From Cercopithifilaria johnstoni (taxonomy: Eukaryota > Nematoda > Chromadorea > Rhabditida > Onchocercidae), in NCBI GenBank assembly GCA_916381525.1, contig CAKAEH010001958.1, forward strand, positions 62,001 to 126,000: a stretch of 64,000 nucleotides of DNA, in the 5' to 3' direction. Below the pieces are notes generated by a model. The model did no database searches, was not told the DNA's origin, and worked only from the letters and a program-made list of their open reading frames with translations. The translations under genes and the position numbers were made by a program. Positions 1-12,678 of this stretch are shown here, piece after piece. Positions within the stretch are counted from its first letter, which is position 1. Every line of letters starts with the position of its first letter.

Positions 1-717
1 AAAGGAAAATTATCCAACTTGAAGACTATCAGTTGATTGTGTTAACAGACGGTTATCATATTTTGATAATGTTTGCTCATAACGTTGTTTGGCATAATAC
101 AACACCTCAATATTATATTTGTTATTCTTTCAAAATTTTAAATTCTTTTTATCTGATCATTTATAAAAAGAATGATTAAAAATGATTAGTATTATCATAT
201 TATCAAACTATGCTTAATTAATAAATAATTTATTATATCAAACCTTTTGAGGTAATAAATCGTTTATTATCGTTTATTACAATAAATAATTTATTATTAT
301 ATTTATTATAGTTTATCAAACTTTTTAAGGAAGTATTAAAAAATTATGTTTCAAAAATTAGTTAAACATTGGAAATTTGATAACCCATAATTAACATATC
401 GAATTTAATTCCTGTTCTATTTAAATTTATTTCATTAATGATACTTGTACGTATCAGTAAATATTATCAAAGATACATTTTTGGAAATTCCTTAGACAAT
501 TTGAATAATTAATCAATCTATCGATAATTAAAACATTGTGATTGATACAGTAGAATAATTGGTTATCTAATACTATTAGATTTTTATTTATATAAAATAA
601 CCTTTTAATTTAATAAATTTTTATTGTTAATTAAAATTTATTGTTAATTAAAATTTTTATATTAAATAAAACTTTCCAAAATTAAAGGAAAAAAATTTAT
701 CAATAATCATTTTCATA
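1..717. other. AT-rich intergenic DNA
   Basis: No open frame longer than a few dozen codons and no recognisable gene. The stretch is dominated by runs of A and T with many TTTATTA-like words. It is the 3' flank of the minus-strand gene ending at 718. Confidence 0.6.
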
Positions 718-3700
718 TCATACTTTTAAATCTTTTTTCTCCTCATCAGTTGGATTATCTTTCTTCAATATCGAACTGATATATAATTCGGCATTTTTAA
801 GCCATTTCATATCACCATGTCTATCGAGAACTGTCGAAATGACTTCAGAATCACAAGCAGATATTACACGTGGATCCATTTTATAATTCAACATTGTTGT
901 TGATAGTACTGCTTCAATATCACTGAAAACAGCATGATATTCATCTTTGGAATTCTTTTGAAAATAAAAAAAAAATATTTATCAAATTTTACTACGCATA
1001 ATAATTACCATAATTATAAGTAATTTCTTTTTCGGTTATATGAATAAAAATTTCTGAATCACAGTAAAACGATAGCACAACATGAAAATTACGCAAGAGC
1101 GAAATCAATTCGTCTATTAAGTTCTTTATTGAATCGAATAGCAAATTCTTCATCGCCACGAGCACGTGTATTACGTACGTCTGGTATTGTCGTTTCCGTC
1201 AAACGATGATCGTACTCATCATGACGAGATTGCATCTTCCAATCATTTTGCCATGAATTAGGTGACTTAAGCAAAAATTTTTACCATTATTACACCATAA
1301 TGTTAGAATATTCTTCCACTAATCAATGATTATAGATTAAACTATAAGATATATCAGGATAGTTAATTTGAATATTAACCGTAGTAGCAGTGGACATTTT
1401 CGTAATCGTGGAATATCCTGAAACTGATTCGACGCTAGGAGGATAATTACTAAGTGGCCAATGATCCAGAGGAATCTGAAGTAAGATGATAAATTATCTT
1501 CAAAATATATATCACAATTAAATAATGGAATAAACTAATAAAAAATTTTAGTATATCACAATTCAGTAATAATGAAAAAACAATTGAAAGAAATAAATAT
1601 ACAAATAGATAAATATATAAATGAAATTCAGCGTGCAAAAACTTTCTAATTTTAAAAGTATATCATTGCATAATATAACAATCAATTTCAGTTCATTCAA
1701 TATAGCAAATTTATATTTCAATGCTTAAAAGCTTAATAATTATCACTGCCAATTAATTGTTACCTGTCCTTTACTATAAACTTTTGTTTCACCAAAAATT
1801 GTTGTAGCCTGTGGTTTGTATGTATATTTAGAAGGCAAAATACGTAAATGGCGCAATTTTCCATCATCTTCTTGCTGGAAAATTATCTATTAAAATAAAG
1901 AGCAAAATTAAACTTTGTATTTAAATAAGAGAGCGAAAAAAGTGTTGTTAACAATTTTCGTAATTTTAAGATTAAATTATAACTATAATAATTGCTACTA
2001 TAATAACTTTCTAATTTTAAAAGTATCTCATTGCATAATATAACAATCGATTTCAGGTTATTCAATAGCAGTAGGACCGGATCGTTGAATACATTTTCAG
2101 GAAATGATTGCTCATTTCAATAATTTAATTATAAATAGTTTCCAAACTTGTCTTTGGAAGAATAACAAATATAACTTTACTTCATTAATGTTATGTGAAT
2201 TTTGCAAAATCATATAAATTAACTATTACAGTATAAGATTAAGAAAAATGATTACGTTCCTTAAATCCAATAACAACTATTAATGGAAATATTATACTTT
2301 CAAAAATACATTTCAAAGAGTATTATAATTTTACTAATTTCAAAGAAGTACCAAAATGATTTGAATTTATTAAAAAAATGTTTGCAAAAGAATTAACGAA
2401 AAATTGAAGCAAACTTACAACTGCATAATTGATATCATCATAAACAATTTTTAAGCCATTTTTATTGAGCACACGCATAAAATGATAATGAAAACCAACC
2501 CAAATTGGATAATCAATTAATTCGTTACATAAATCCGATACAGTAACTCCTTTTAAAGCTATTAACCTATTTTGAAAATTTTTTTAAATTAATTAAATAT
2601 TTATAATTAGCGATAAAATGTTGAATAATATGCTTTAAATCTTTAACTTTTATCTTATTCTCTTTAATATTATTCCTGTCTTATTATATTTACCATATCA
2701 AAATTATTTTAACCAAATATTTATATGGAGCTAATTTCGTGATAAATTTAATTAATTCAAAATTTTAATAAATAATCAAATAATAATGAGAAATGATAGA
2801 TAACATTTGGATAGAATGAAGAGAAAACAAAAGCTTTTCTCTAAAATAAAAGGGTAAATTTTAATTAAATTAAATTATTGATATTAAATTAGAGTATTAT
2901 AGTTAGATGAATTGAATACATTATATTTCTTTGTTTCACTAACTTATTAACAATATTTCTCTAAAAAAAAGTTGCATTTTATGTTTATGTTTTATAAAAC
3001 TTTATATCTTCTAAACTACTCACCTATCATCTAACCTATCATCCTATCATCTATCATCTAGGCCACTAACCTGTCACAAATGAAGAAGAGAAAATTGAAT
3101 TTAATTTTAGAAAGAGAAAATAAAAACCTTGTAGCTGAAGATCGTTTAAAGGGAACTGTTTTCCGTACTTTATGCTGTAATGAAGCATAATTATTCATTT
3201 GTTTCCGAGCATGAACCCATTGTTTGTGATTTGATATGAAAGCCTAAAAATGATTGATAACGAAATTTATCAAAATGATAGATATATGTTAGTTTCAAAC
3301 ATACCATTTCTTCTATATGCTACAAAGTTGGAACACTATTTCAGCTTTTTAAGGAAATATTTAAATTATAAAAAGTTCAATTAAAATATCATAAAATATA
3401 TACCTTAATTTGTTTTGTAATATTATTTTGCTCCAAATTTTTTTCAATATTTTGAATTCTTTTTTGCTGATAAGCTCGGATATCAGCAATATGACGATTA
3501 ATTAATACTTTTATCATTGATGGTCCACATTTCTGATAAATATTATCAATGCATTTCTATTTCTCATCAGCTAATTATTGCTCATTATAATCATTACCAA
3601 ATGCTTAATTAATCTCATTATCTCAATATAATGAGTTTAAAAAAAATTATTCTGAATTATTTCCATAATTTTAAATTTTAAATTTTTACACTGTCAACAT

Positions 3701-5262
3701 AAAAATGAATTATTGCCTATAAATAAGATATATTATTAAATAACCTGTTCTCTTGCATATGATGCTAAAAATGTTGGTAACACTTTACGACCTTTCATTG
3801 ACCGTAAATTTGGTCGAAATCCACCACCTGTAATATGTTGTAGTTCCAATTTACGATTATATTCACCATGTAGTACCAATACTGTCCTAAAAGAAATTAA
3901 TTAATTACATAATGCTTTCAAAATTTTGTTAAACATACCAAAATCCAAAAAACATATCAAAATCAAAATCCAAAAGCATATAACTATTAAAATAATGATA
4001 TTATCATTAATTTAAGGATTTCCTTTCAACATTTTATAAATCTTTATTTTAAAAAAATCGAAATTCAAAAGTTTGAATTTCTCCTTAACTTCACTTTTAA
4101 TTCAAATCGTTGAAATCATAAATATTATATTATAAACGTTGAAATCATAAATATCATTGAAAGAATAAAAAAATTTACATACGAGATGAAATCGTTAATT
4201 TCATAAAAATCACCACGTTTCATGATATCATCCGGAATAACACCCATATAATATACTCGTGCATTAAAACTATCAATTGCATATAACTATTAAAATAATG
4301 ATATTATCATTAATTTAAGAATTTCTTATCAACATTTTATAAATCATTAATAAAAAATGTACTGAAATATTTTGCAAATTAATTCTTATAAACAAATCAT
4401 CGACTAGATACCTATGAAAATAGATGCGATACGATTGATTTTTTAGATAAAAAATTAATGTCAAACTTTTATTAATTATTCTTTTAACAGTGATTTGATA
4501 ATTGCAATTAATTAATTTCTTCAAATAATTTATTAATAAATTTTAGGTAGTTGTATTTCGTTTATTAATGCTAAAATTATTCGAAAATTTGACGATATGC
4601 TTATTTAAATTAATTTTTTGTTTTCATATCTCATAAGAAATTAATAAAATGAATTTAATTAAAAATTCTCCTTTAATCATTTGTTATTGTTAATTTTGAA
4701 TATACCACAAAACAACTTACATCACTGATACGTTGATAACTCTTATAAACAAACCATCGATTAGATACATTATGAAAATAGACGCGATACGGTTCATTTT
4801 CCGGATAATAACTGTAATTTTCACCATGCTCTCTTCAATCATACATTGTTAAAAGAAAATTGAATTCTTTAAAATTATATTTTCTGATTTTATCTTTTAA
4901 ATCAAATTTAACTTTTAATTCTATAGGCAAGAAAATATGTCTTATTAATATAAATTACACTAACTATTCCGCATAGCAATATTGTTCAGGTAGTAATTTT
5001 AATCGAAAATATTTCATTTCAGTAATATCTTTCTCTTTCATATCCGTTTGTGAAGCAATCAATTTCGAATACTAAAATTAGAATCATACAAAAAGAAAAT
5101 TGAAATCATATAAAATTAGATTTAATATCATTTTAGTTATTGAATGAATGCAATAAGATATAATACCTCATATTGTTCCTTCAATATATTTATCGATTTG
5201 TTTCGTAAGATAAGTTCCACTTGATGATTACCAACTTTCAACTTCCCTTTTAATCTTGACAT
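718..5262 (-). CDS. Unrecognised nematode protein, 12 exons, about 460-520 residues
   Basis: I do not recognise this protein. Exons read on the minus strand: 5167-5262, 4965-5071, 4721-4828, 4183-4269, 3745-3886, 3404-3556, 3128-3243, 2419-2566, 1764-1874, 1380-1475, 1093-1265 and 718-954. The start ATG at 5262 opens with MSRLKGKLKVGNHQVELILR. The middle is charged and probably helical (residues such as IADIRAYQQKRIQNIEKNLE in the exon at 3404-3556). Codon phases agree for most junctions. Two places are unclear. The exon near 4721-4828 has two open frames: phase supports one, while the other looks more protein-like. The junction 1093|954 is out of phase by one base for the clearly coding last exon, so a micro-exon, an odd splice site or decay is possible. 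No signal peptide or membrane helix seen. Introns hold several segmental duplications. Confidence 0.65.
1640..2067. repeat. Direct repeat pair in introns of the unrecognised gene
   Basis: About 62 bases at 1640-1702 recur nearly unchanged at 2005-2067 (offset 365). The copies lie in the introns either side of the exon at 1764-1874. Similarity stops abruptly on both sides, as expected for a recent local duplication. Confidence 0.75.
3976..4358. repeat. 80-base direct repeat (period 303) spanning an exon flank
   Basis: The bases at 3976-4055 recur at 4279-4358 with few differences. The second copy starts about 10 bases upstream, in gene sense, of the exon at 4183-4269. Confidence 0.75.
4384..4450 (-). 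pseudogene. Intronic copy of part of the exon at 4721-4828
   Basis: The bases at about 4384-4450 resemble 4741-4806, the body of the neighbouring exon, with roughly one change in six. It looks like a duplicated exon fragment stranded in the next intron. It lacks clear splice sites of its own, so I read it as a non-functional relic. Confidence 0.5.
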
Positions 5263-5430
5263 TTTTCTAAACTATCAGAGATACTGTGAATTGAACAAAT
5301 AACATTTTATTTGAATTTATATATATGTTAACAAATTTCAACAAACTTAACATTTCTTCCATTCATTTTTGATAGTACCAATAGGTACTAATAATTCGTT
5401 AATTTTTATGTGAAAGTAATGATTCGTAAC

Positions 5431-5698
5431 GAATATTCAGGATATAGTATATTTACTATTTAACAGAAACTATCCGTTTTCGACAGATAATTTTTGATAA
5501 AATTTTTCTGATAGCAACAATTTAAGATGAATATTCAGGATATAGCATATTTAATATGAACTATCCATTTTCGACAGATAATTTTTGATAAAATTTTTTT
5601 GATAGGGACGATTTGAGATGAATATTCAGGATATAGCATATTTAACAGGAACTATTCCGTTTTCAACGGATAATTTTTGATAAAATTTTTTTGATACA
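5431..5698. repeat. Three tandem copies of a 91-98 base unit upstream of the unrecognised gene
   Basis: The word GAATATTCAGGATATAG starts at 5431, 5529 and 5620. Each copy continues with a shared TTCGACAGATAATTTTTGAT-like block, the third slightly altered. The array begins about 170 bases upstream of the start codon at 5262, inside the likely promoter. Confidence 0.85.
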
Positions 5699-6357
5699 TT
5701 GATAAATTCTAATATGATAAAGTATTATTGTTGCACGAATAACTTCAATATAATTACATTAAATAATTAAAAGAAATTTAAATGGCTACATAATATAAAT
5801 ATATGATTGATGAAGTAAAACGATAACAAGAAATTCGAACAAACAACTGTTTAATAGCAATGAAAGATGAAAATATGAATTTAAAAAAGTTTCGTAACAT
5901 TTTCATATGAAAATTAACTTTGATAATCATTAACAGTAAAGTGAAGATATTTTTATGTTTGCAAAATGATTCGCAAATAATTGCAAATTTTATATCGTTT
6001 GAATTTACTATTTAACATTTAGCAAATATTTATTATTTTAAGGCTCATTTCATGGAATGTTTCTTAGTCTGTTAATGGCACATTATCAGATATCTTCATT
6101 TATACATTTAATTAACACTAATTGAAATGATAATTAAATTCAGAATGTAACGATAACAGCATAAAAATTTATCATTTGAATTACTACAAAAAGGTGTAAT
6201 AGCTTCAATATAATTTTGGAAAGTTGCTAATTACATCTAAAGTTGCTAATGATAAATTATCGAACGATCATAGAATATTCGATTTTTCGACGATTTCAGC
6301 ATTAATATTAATCATAGTTAGCATTAATAATCATAGTTTTTATGAGCAAAAAAAAAT

Positions 6358-6650
6358 AAGGCCTCTCATATATGATCAATCAATTATGTGACCAACACAT
6401 ATGACCAATGAAGACCCCTCATAAATGACCAACCAATTATATAACCGACACGTATGACCAATTAAGGCCTCTCACATATAACCAACCAATTGTATGACCG
6501 AAACATATGACCAATCAAGGCCTCTCACATATGATCAGCCAATTATATAACCGATACATATGATCAATTAAGGCCTTTCACACATGACCAACCAATTATA
6601 TGACCGACACATATGACCAATTAAGGCCTTTCACAAATAACCAAATTAGT
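6358..6650. repeat. 53-base minisatellite, about 5.5 copies
   Basis: The word AAGGCCTCTCA or a close variant starts at 6358, 6411, 6464, 6517, 6570 and 6623, an even 53-base spacing. Each unit carries two or three TATGACCAA-like sub-words, so the unit itself grew from a shorter repeat. The last copy decays after 6650. Confidence 0.92.
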
Positions 6651-7308
6651 GTTTCTTCTAAGAATATCTAAAAATTGGAAAGATAAGAAGCCTTTTTGAT
6701 TTTATTATTCGATAAGCATATGTAATTTGAATAAGCCATCAATAAAAGTATCACTTTTTCATTTTAGTCAAAAATTATAAAGTAAATAAAAGAATGAGAA
6801 TGTGTACACTTTATTAGAGAAGGCTATGTTGCTGAAATAAATTGAAATAATAAATTAATGGATAATTTATGAGCTAATAAAGAAGAATCAAGTAAATTCA
6901 TGATTGTGATGTAAGCCTTATTTTACTTGCCACGAAAATTTTCTCAATCAATTTAAGGCATGTGATAAAACCATTTCTCATAATTGTAATTGCATAGTTG
7001 TAAAACAATAAAGAATGAAAATACATGATTAGGTTGTTTTGTAATCTGCCACCATTTAAAACTATCAAAAGTTTTCTAATATTATTTTTTATATTATTGT
7101 ATTTTTCTATATATATAGTTCTAATATATACTTTTCTATCTATTTTATATTTTTACAGAAATATTTTTTCAACATTTTCTATTCGATATATTCTTCGTTA
7201 GTATTATAGTGAAAAGTATCAGTTAAAGTTAATACCATACTACTTTGTGAAAAATATCATAATCCAATATTTCATCTATTTCAAGCATTACTCAAATTTA
7301 AGTATTTA
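6651..7308. other. Non-coding spacer
   Basis: AT-rich sequence without a supported gene, lying between the minisatellite and the 142-base duplication. Confidence 0.5.
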
Positions 7309-7584
7309 GATATCGCAAAATTAATTATTAACTAATCTAATGATTTTCACTCATTAAGTTTTATTTCACTTTCAACTTCACGCCAATTGTTTTATATCAC
7401 TAAAGACAATGTCCGCCATTTCACTTCCGTGGTCATTTTAGGTAGCGAAAGATATCGCAAAATTAATTATTAATTGATCTAATAATTTTCTCTCATTAAG
7501 TTTTATTTCACTCTCAACTTCACGCCAACTGTTTTATATCACTAAAGACAATATCCGACATTTCACTTCCGTGGTCATTTTAGC
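7309..7584. repeat. 142-base tandem duplication
   Basis: The bases at 7309-7442 recur at 7451-7584 with about ten differences, mostly single substitutions. Both copies begin GATATCGCAAAATTAATTATTAA and end in TTCCGTGGTCATTTTA. Confidence 0.9.
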
Positions 7585-7648
7585 AAAAAGGTTTAAACTG
7601 TTTATAGCTGTTTTATAATTTGTGGCAGTTTGATGAATGAGGGAGAGA

Positions 7649-7653
7649 TAGAT

Positions 7654-7685
<32 letters not shown>

Positions 7686-7697
7686 GGAGAGAGAGAG
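7649..7697. repeat. (GA)n microsatellite
   Basis: An imperfect GA tract directly follows the 142-base duplication. Open frames across it on the minus strand are Ser-Leu repeats and have no other coding support. Confidence 0.9.
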
Positions 7698-9858
7698 GTT
7701 CGTTTGATCTATTTCTATGGAAGAGTGCACAAAAAGACAGAAGAAAGAATGGAGAGACAGACACACATACATTCAAATACCTTTCATATAAGACGGCCAT
7801 CTTATCCTAGAGGAGATGAAAAAAAAAAACAGAATGAAATTTTTAAAATTTAAATTTTCGTTAGAGTCTTATAGCGAATCAAATAGTACAGTACTGTGTA
7901 AAGGCGCTAGAACGGGAAGAGATCAAGGGGTAGCGGGAAATTTAAGATCGGGAGGGTTGGTAGATTGATTGGGTATGTTCCCGATTTGGGAAAACAGAAC
8001 CAATAGCATAGTTAGTAGTTATATTGAATACTTTCCCAGCCATAAGGGTTAGTTTCCTTCTTTCTTCATTTCACTTACATTACTCACTCATTCCTATTCA
8101 TGGAAATGTATCATTCATATTTTAATTAGATTAATTATCTGACTTTAGCCGCTTTAATCGGACTATGTTGCTTATTCGATTGTATTTAATTATCGATTTT
8201 ATCCATTAAATTTGTTCGATTATCAAATGCTAATGGTTGAATTTTGCTAATTTTAACTTTTATGCATCGTTCATAATTCAAAAATTGGACAAAATTCGTG
8301 CTCAACAGGTGGCTAAACGATTTTCCGGATAGGAAGAACGTTCATGAGGGAAAACCTGAAATATTGAATACTAAAAATTTTGCTTGAAATAATTCAATTA
8401 TTGGGAGGGTAAGCTAAAAATTTTTTTCATTAATATTTACCTTTTACTTTCTTTCTTTTGTTAGTATTTACTTTTTACTTATGTAATGTTTTTCGGAAGT
8501 TATTGATAATCATCTTACTTTACTCTTACTTCATACTAACATTTGCCAAGATTGTTTCATTAATAATTTTTGAAATTATCCATTGTTATTCAAAGTTACT
8601 CTAACTTCTTCTTTTTGATGTATATCTTTATTGAATTTATTTTTTGCCGCCTATTGTTTATTCATTGTTACGCTTTTATGCATTGTAGTGTTTTCTGAAA
8701 TTCCATTTCTAAATTTCACTACTCCCATTCATCATTTCTTTCTGTCTCTTAGACTAAACTATCGTCCATATCGATCTTCCAATCGATCGATCGTTTCAAA
8801 CGATGCTTCCATTAACTGAACTGTCTTCGTTTGGTCATTGAAAAGCGCGCTAAGCGATACAATTAATTGCTTCGAATTTTCCAGACGAAAACCATTCCGC
8901 GTCCCCAAAAATCTTTTCCAGGTGAATGGCGGGTAAAGTTTGCGAAACTATTGAAAAGAGGGGGAAAAAAGTCCTAGGGGAAAAATGCTACTATGAGGGG
9001 ATGAGATCTTCGATATATCACTACGTCTAATATATTTCAATCAGGTGGATCATATAATTTATTATTTAAATTGGAAAATTATTTTAAAAAGTATTTTTTA
9101 ATTTTTTTATTACGAAATCGGATGATCGTAGTATGAAATTATCGTGGTACTACTAGTTATTAAATAAACATTGAAAAATGCAAAAGAATCCGTTATCTTA
9201 AAAAGCTTCGACAATTGTTATGCAAATTTTCTTATCCTATTGGTATCATCTAATATTATGCAAAATTTTTGGTTTAAATCGAACAGTATAAAAAAGTTGA
9301 ATAAATTTTCAACGATAGTGTAAGATTTAGAGAGAAGGCAGAAATTAAAAGAAGGATAAGATCTGAAAATTATGTAAATATTGTTTGTTTGAAATATTCA
9401 AATTTGTTAAAAGCATTCAAAATGATGAGTGTGTCATTGAAATTTTGAAGTGTAGACGTGTACGTCTGATGCTATGATTCATTTTGAGATTTTTTAAAAA
9501 TTTTCTCCAATTTTTTCTTGATCAATTAATTGAGGAAAGGTTAATTTCAAATATTTCAGACTGCGGAGGGTTAACCCTACTGAGTCTCACTACTAACACT
9601 GAACTCCAGCTTTCTATTGGATTATTGATCATCGGGTGATTTTCGAGGTAAATTTTTTCGTTGAAAAAAACTAAAATGACTTAATACTTTTCTAGCATTA
9701 ATCATTCACGACCTATAATTTGCGAAAGTTTCATTTATCATTTCAATGTATTTTATAGTTTCTCGTTTTATTTTAGAAGACAGAGGAAGAGAAGACACCA
9801 AACGGTCTCTAATGGAATATGTTAATTCAAAATTAACTTTGTTTCAGAGCATATCGGA
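7698..9858 (+). promoter_or_regulatory. Upstream region of cyclin B3 with E2F-like words
   Basis: No supported coding exon over about 2.1 kb. GCGGGAAA at 7933-7940 is the reverse complement of the E2F consensus TTTCCCGC, and GGCGGG occurs near 8927-8932. Cell-cycle genes are commonly E2F-controlled, so these could serve the downstream cyclin, but they are far from its start. The acceptor at 9841-9847 lies 11 bases before the start codon and is a plausible spliced-leader site. Confidence 0.3.
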
Positions 9859-11866
9859 ATGATTCCGGCTAATTCTAAACGGAATATTAACCCGACTTAT
9901 AGTGATGTTAAAAACGCGTTGCCGAAGAAAAATAAACGTACCGGATTGGCGGATTTAAGCAATGTACGTTTAATGCTTTCACTGTGAATGACCTTCGCTT
10001 CATATCTTAATTTCATATATTCCAGGCTATCAGCACAACCTTACATATTAGTTCAAAGGATGGCGAGAATGTCGAAAAACCCAGACGAGTGCAGCCTGTT
10101 GTACGAGCAAAGTCTGAAGAACGGAAGTCCTTCTGGTAAATTTAAATATTTGATATAATTATTAATTGATAGTAATGTATTAATCCTTATCGTTAGTATC
10201 GATGTTAATTTCAGAAAATGGCACCGAGATTAGTTGGTAATGGTAGAATTTAAGTGTCTAATCTAACATAAAAACTCTTCAGCATGTTTAAATTATTTCA
10301 GTGTCAGTGAGTCAAAGCATGAACCCGACTCGGAATTCCCTAGACGTTTGGATCTGACGGTAAATGTTGAGAAAATTAATATTAATTCTTTCATAAAAAT
10401 TCTTCGAAATCAGATTGAAATCAGTAACAGCTGACGAGCAGAAATGAAATTCTAACAAATTTAGATTTGGATGGATCCATGTCCGGAATTTGATTATGAC
10501 TCCACTAATCTTGGTGATCCATTTCAAGTTCCGGAATATGCTATGGATATCTTCAATTACTACCATCACCGAGAAGTAGTTTTTTTGAATGTGCATTTCT
10601 GTGTATCGTTTCATAGAGTATTATGGTTCTACAACAGTAATTATATGTTAAGGTTCTGTGTGTAACTGTGTAAATGTGATCTAAACTATTTTTTTCAGCT
10701 AAAGTTTCGTCCATTTGATTATCTGTGCAGACATCCGCAACTGAAGAAAATTCGTCGTGCAAAAGTTATTGATTGGTTCGTGCGGTGTCAAGAGGATTTC
10801 GAGGTCAATCATGAAGTGCTGTACCATACGGTCAAACTGTTTGATCTCTACATGTGTGCTACCAAAAATATGGAACAGTTTGACTATATTGGAGCAGCTG
10901 CAATGATTGTTGCAGCGAAGCTAGATGTACGTTATACAATTGATTTCCCTTTTTAATCTATTAACAGTTTAATGCTTAAATGATATTCTCAAATACTGAA
11001 CCCAATTTTCGTTTGCTTTTGGTGCTGTATTTTCAGTAGATATAAAATTTATTCCCTTTGATTAATATCCAATTTCAGCAGCAAGGTCCACCTCTTCCGG
11101 ATGATTTCATAAACCTTCCTCTCAGTCACAGAGTGAAAGTAGTTAATAATTATGAACGGAAGATCTTGGTCGCACTTAATTGTGATGTCAATTTTCCGCT
11201 TTCATATCGTTTTTTGCGACGTTACTCTCGTACTGGGGGTTTGGACATGCAAACGCTCACTTTGGCGCGTTATGTGTTGGAAACATCGTTGCTTTTTTAC
11301 GAATTTATCTGCGTTCCGGACAGTTTAATGGCTGCGGCAGCTTTACTTTTGTCTATGAGGATGACAAGAGCTGGAGAATGGGTATATTTGTTTTAAAACA
11401 ATTTATTTTTTCCACACAACTGAATTTCACATTTCACATCCGATCTGAACCCAAATATTTTGAAACTTTGAGTATTGTAAACATGATGCTAACTTATTTC
11501 CAGTCAACAAGATTGACCAAATATTCCGGCTATAAATTGGAGCATGTAGAGCCACTTATGTGGCGCTTAAATCATATGATGAGGATGCGTTCGAAAGTCT
11601 ATCCAGCATGCATAAGCATAGAAGAAAAATACAGCCATCCGTAAGACCACATTTCACGACTTTTGTCCAATTTTTTTGGTTTTTTTTCGTCGTGATCTCC
11701 CCACCTTGCAATGATCTCTTACTATTATAGTTACAAATTACCACGTAATATTTTCAGGATCTTCTATAATGCAGCCGATATACAACTCCTCCCAGACAAA
11801 CGCCCACGTAATGAACCAGTTGGACCACCTGTAGGTCTCGGTTTCGCAAGTGTAGGACTTGTTTGA
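9859..11866 (+). CDS. cyb-3: G2/mitotic-specific cyclin B3
   Basis: Cyclin B3 binds and activates CDK1 for mitotic and meiotic progression. Exons: 9859-9963, 10026-10135, 10302-10359, 10465-10575, 10699-10926, 11079-11381, 11504-11640, 11758-11866. All phases agree and give 386 residues. Residues 27-35 read RTGLADLSN, a full destruction box (RxxLxxxxN). The first cyclin fold follows in the exon at 10699-10926, with KVIDWFVRCQEDFEVNHEVLY in place of the usual MRAILVDW box and AAAMIVAAKLD before the next exon. The second fold lies in the exon at 11079-11381 (FPLSYRFLRRYSR, TLARYVLETSL, SLMAAAALLLS). The order and the PLSYRFLRRYSR stretch fit cyclin B3 better than B1/B2. The start is the first ATG after a trans-splice-like acceptor. 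It stands tail to tail with another cyclin-fold gene. Confidence 0.9.
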
Positions 11867-12014
11867 ATATTTGAAAATTAACTGGTTGAGGGTAGAGATG
11901 GAGAGAAGATAGATTATAACTGTCCTCTCATAAATATGGCCATAATTGTTCTAAAATGTATCGTCAAAATCCAGAAATGAGGTAGACTACATAATATTAT
12001 GAAAGGATACAAAA

Positions 12015-12020
12015 AATAAA
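12015..12020 (+). terminator. Poly(A) signal for cyclin B3
   Basis: AATAAA about 150 bases after the cyclin B3 stop codon. A second AATAAA at 12397-12402 could give a longer 3' UTR. Confidence 0.55.
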
Positions 12021-12678
12021 GCGCGGGAGAATACTGAAATTTTGCAAAAATCCTCAAAATGATTGTTTTCAGAGTTTTCAGAGAAAATTTGATGTCAACA
12101 TTTTTGTTTGTTGATGATATGTTCATTTCATTCCTGGATTCTGATAATGCGTTTTAGGGTAGTTGTGACTATATTCCTGCAAATTGTCCTTTATTATTTG
12201 CATTTGCTTCAATTTTTATCCAATATTATTTTTTTCTTATTTCCGTGTTATGCCGTCAATACTTTATTAACATTTGTTACAAATTATAATTTCTGCGCAT
12301 CCTCTCTCTATCACTATAATTACAATATGTCAATTATTACGTCTTTCTTCTGGCTCTCCAAAAAGAAACCCAATTATTAAGCCTAGAGTTCAACAAAATA
12401 AAGCGTTGTTAATATATTGCATCTGACATTTGCAATTTGAATATTTGAATTTGAATTCTTGAATATGAATTTCATAGCTGCTGCTGCCTTTTTCTGCTGA
12501 CGTGCTGCATATTTTTGGGATGAATTGTTTTTCCAAAACAACTTAGTGGACATTGCTAATCAGATGGGATCTGACAAATGCAGAGGGCGTTATGTACATA
12601 AACAAGCACAACGCATAGCAAGTTCATATCCTTTCAAGCTAAAGGATGAACTTAAACTTTCCCGAGCTTCGACACATT

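Noticed and set aside
7534..7800. 88-codon minus-strand frame through the GA tract
   Set aside because: Composition is set by the microsatellite (Ser-Leu runs) and there is no splice or start context.
10215..10236. Possible extra cyclin B3 micro-exon after an acceptor at 10211-10214
   Set aside because: Joining it to the previous exon creates an immediate stop codon.
10312..10614. 100-codon minus-strand frame inside cyclin B3
   Set aside because: Shadow of coding exons on the plus strand.
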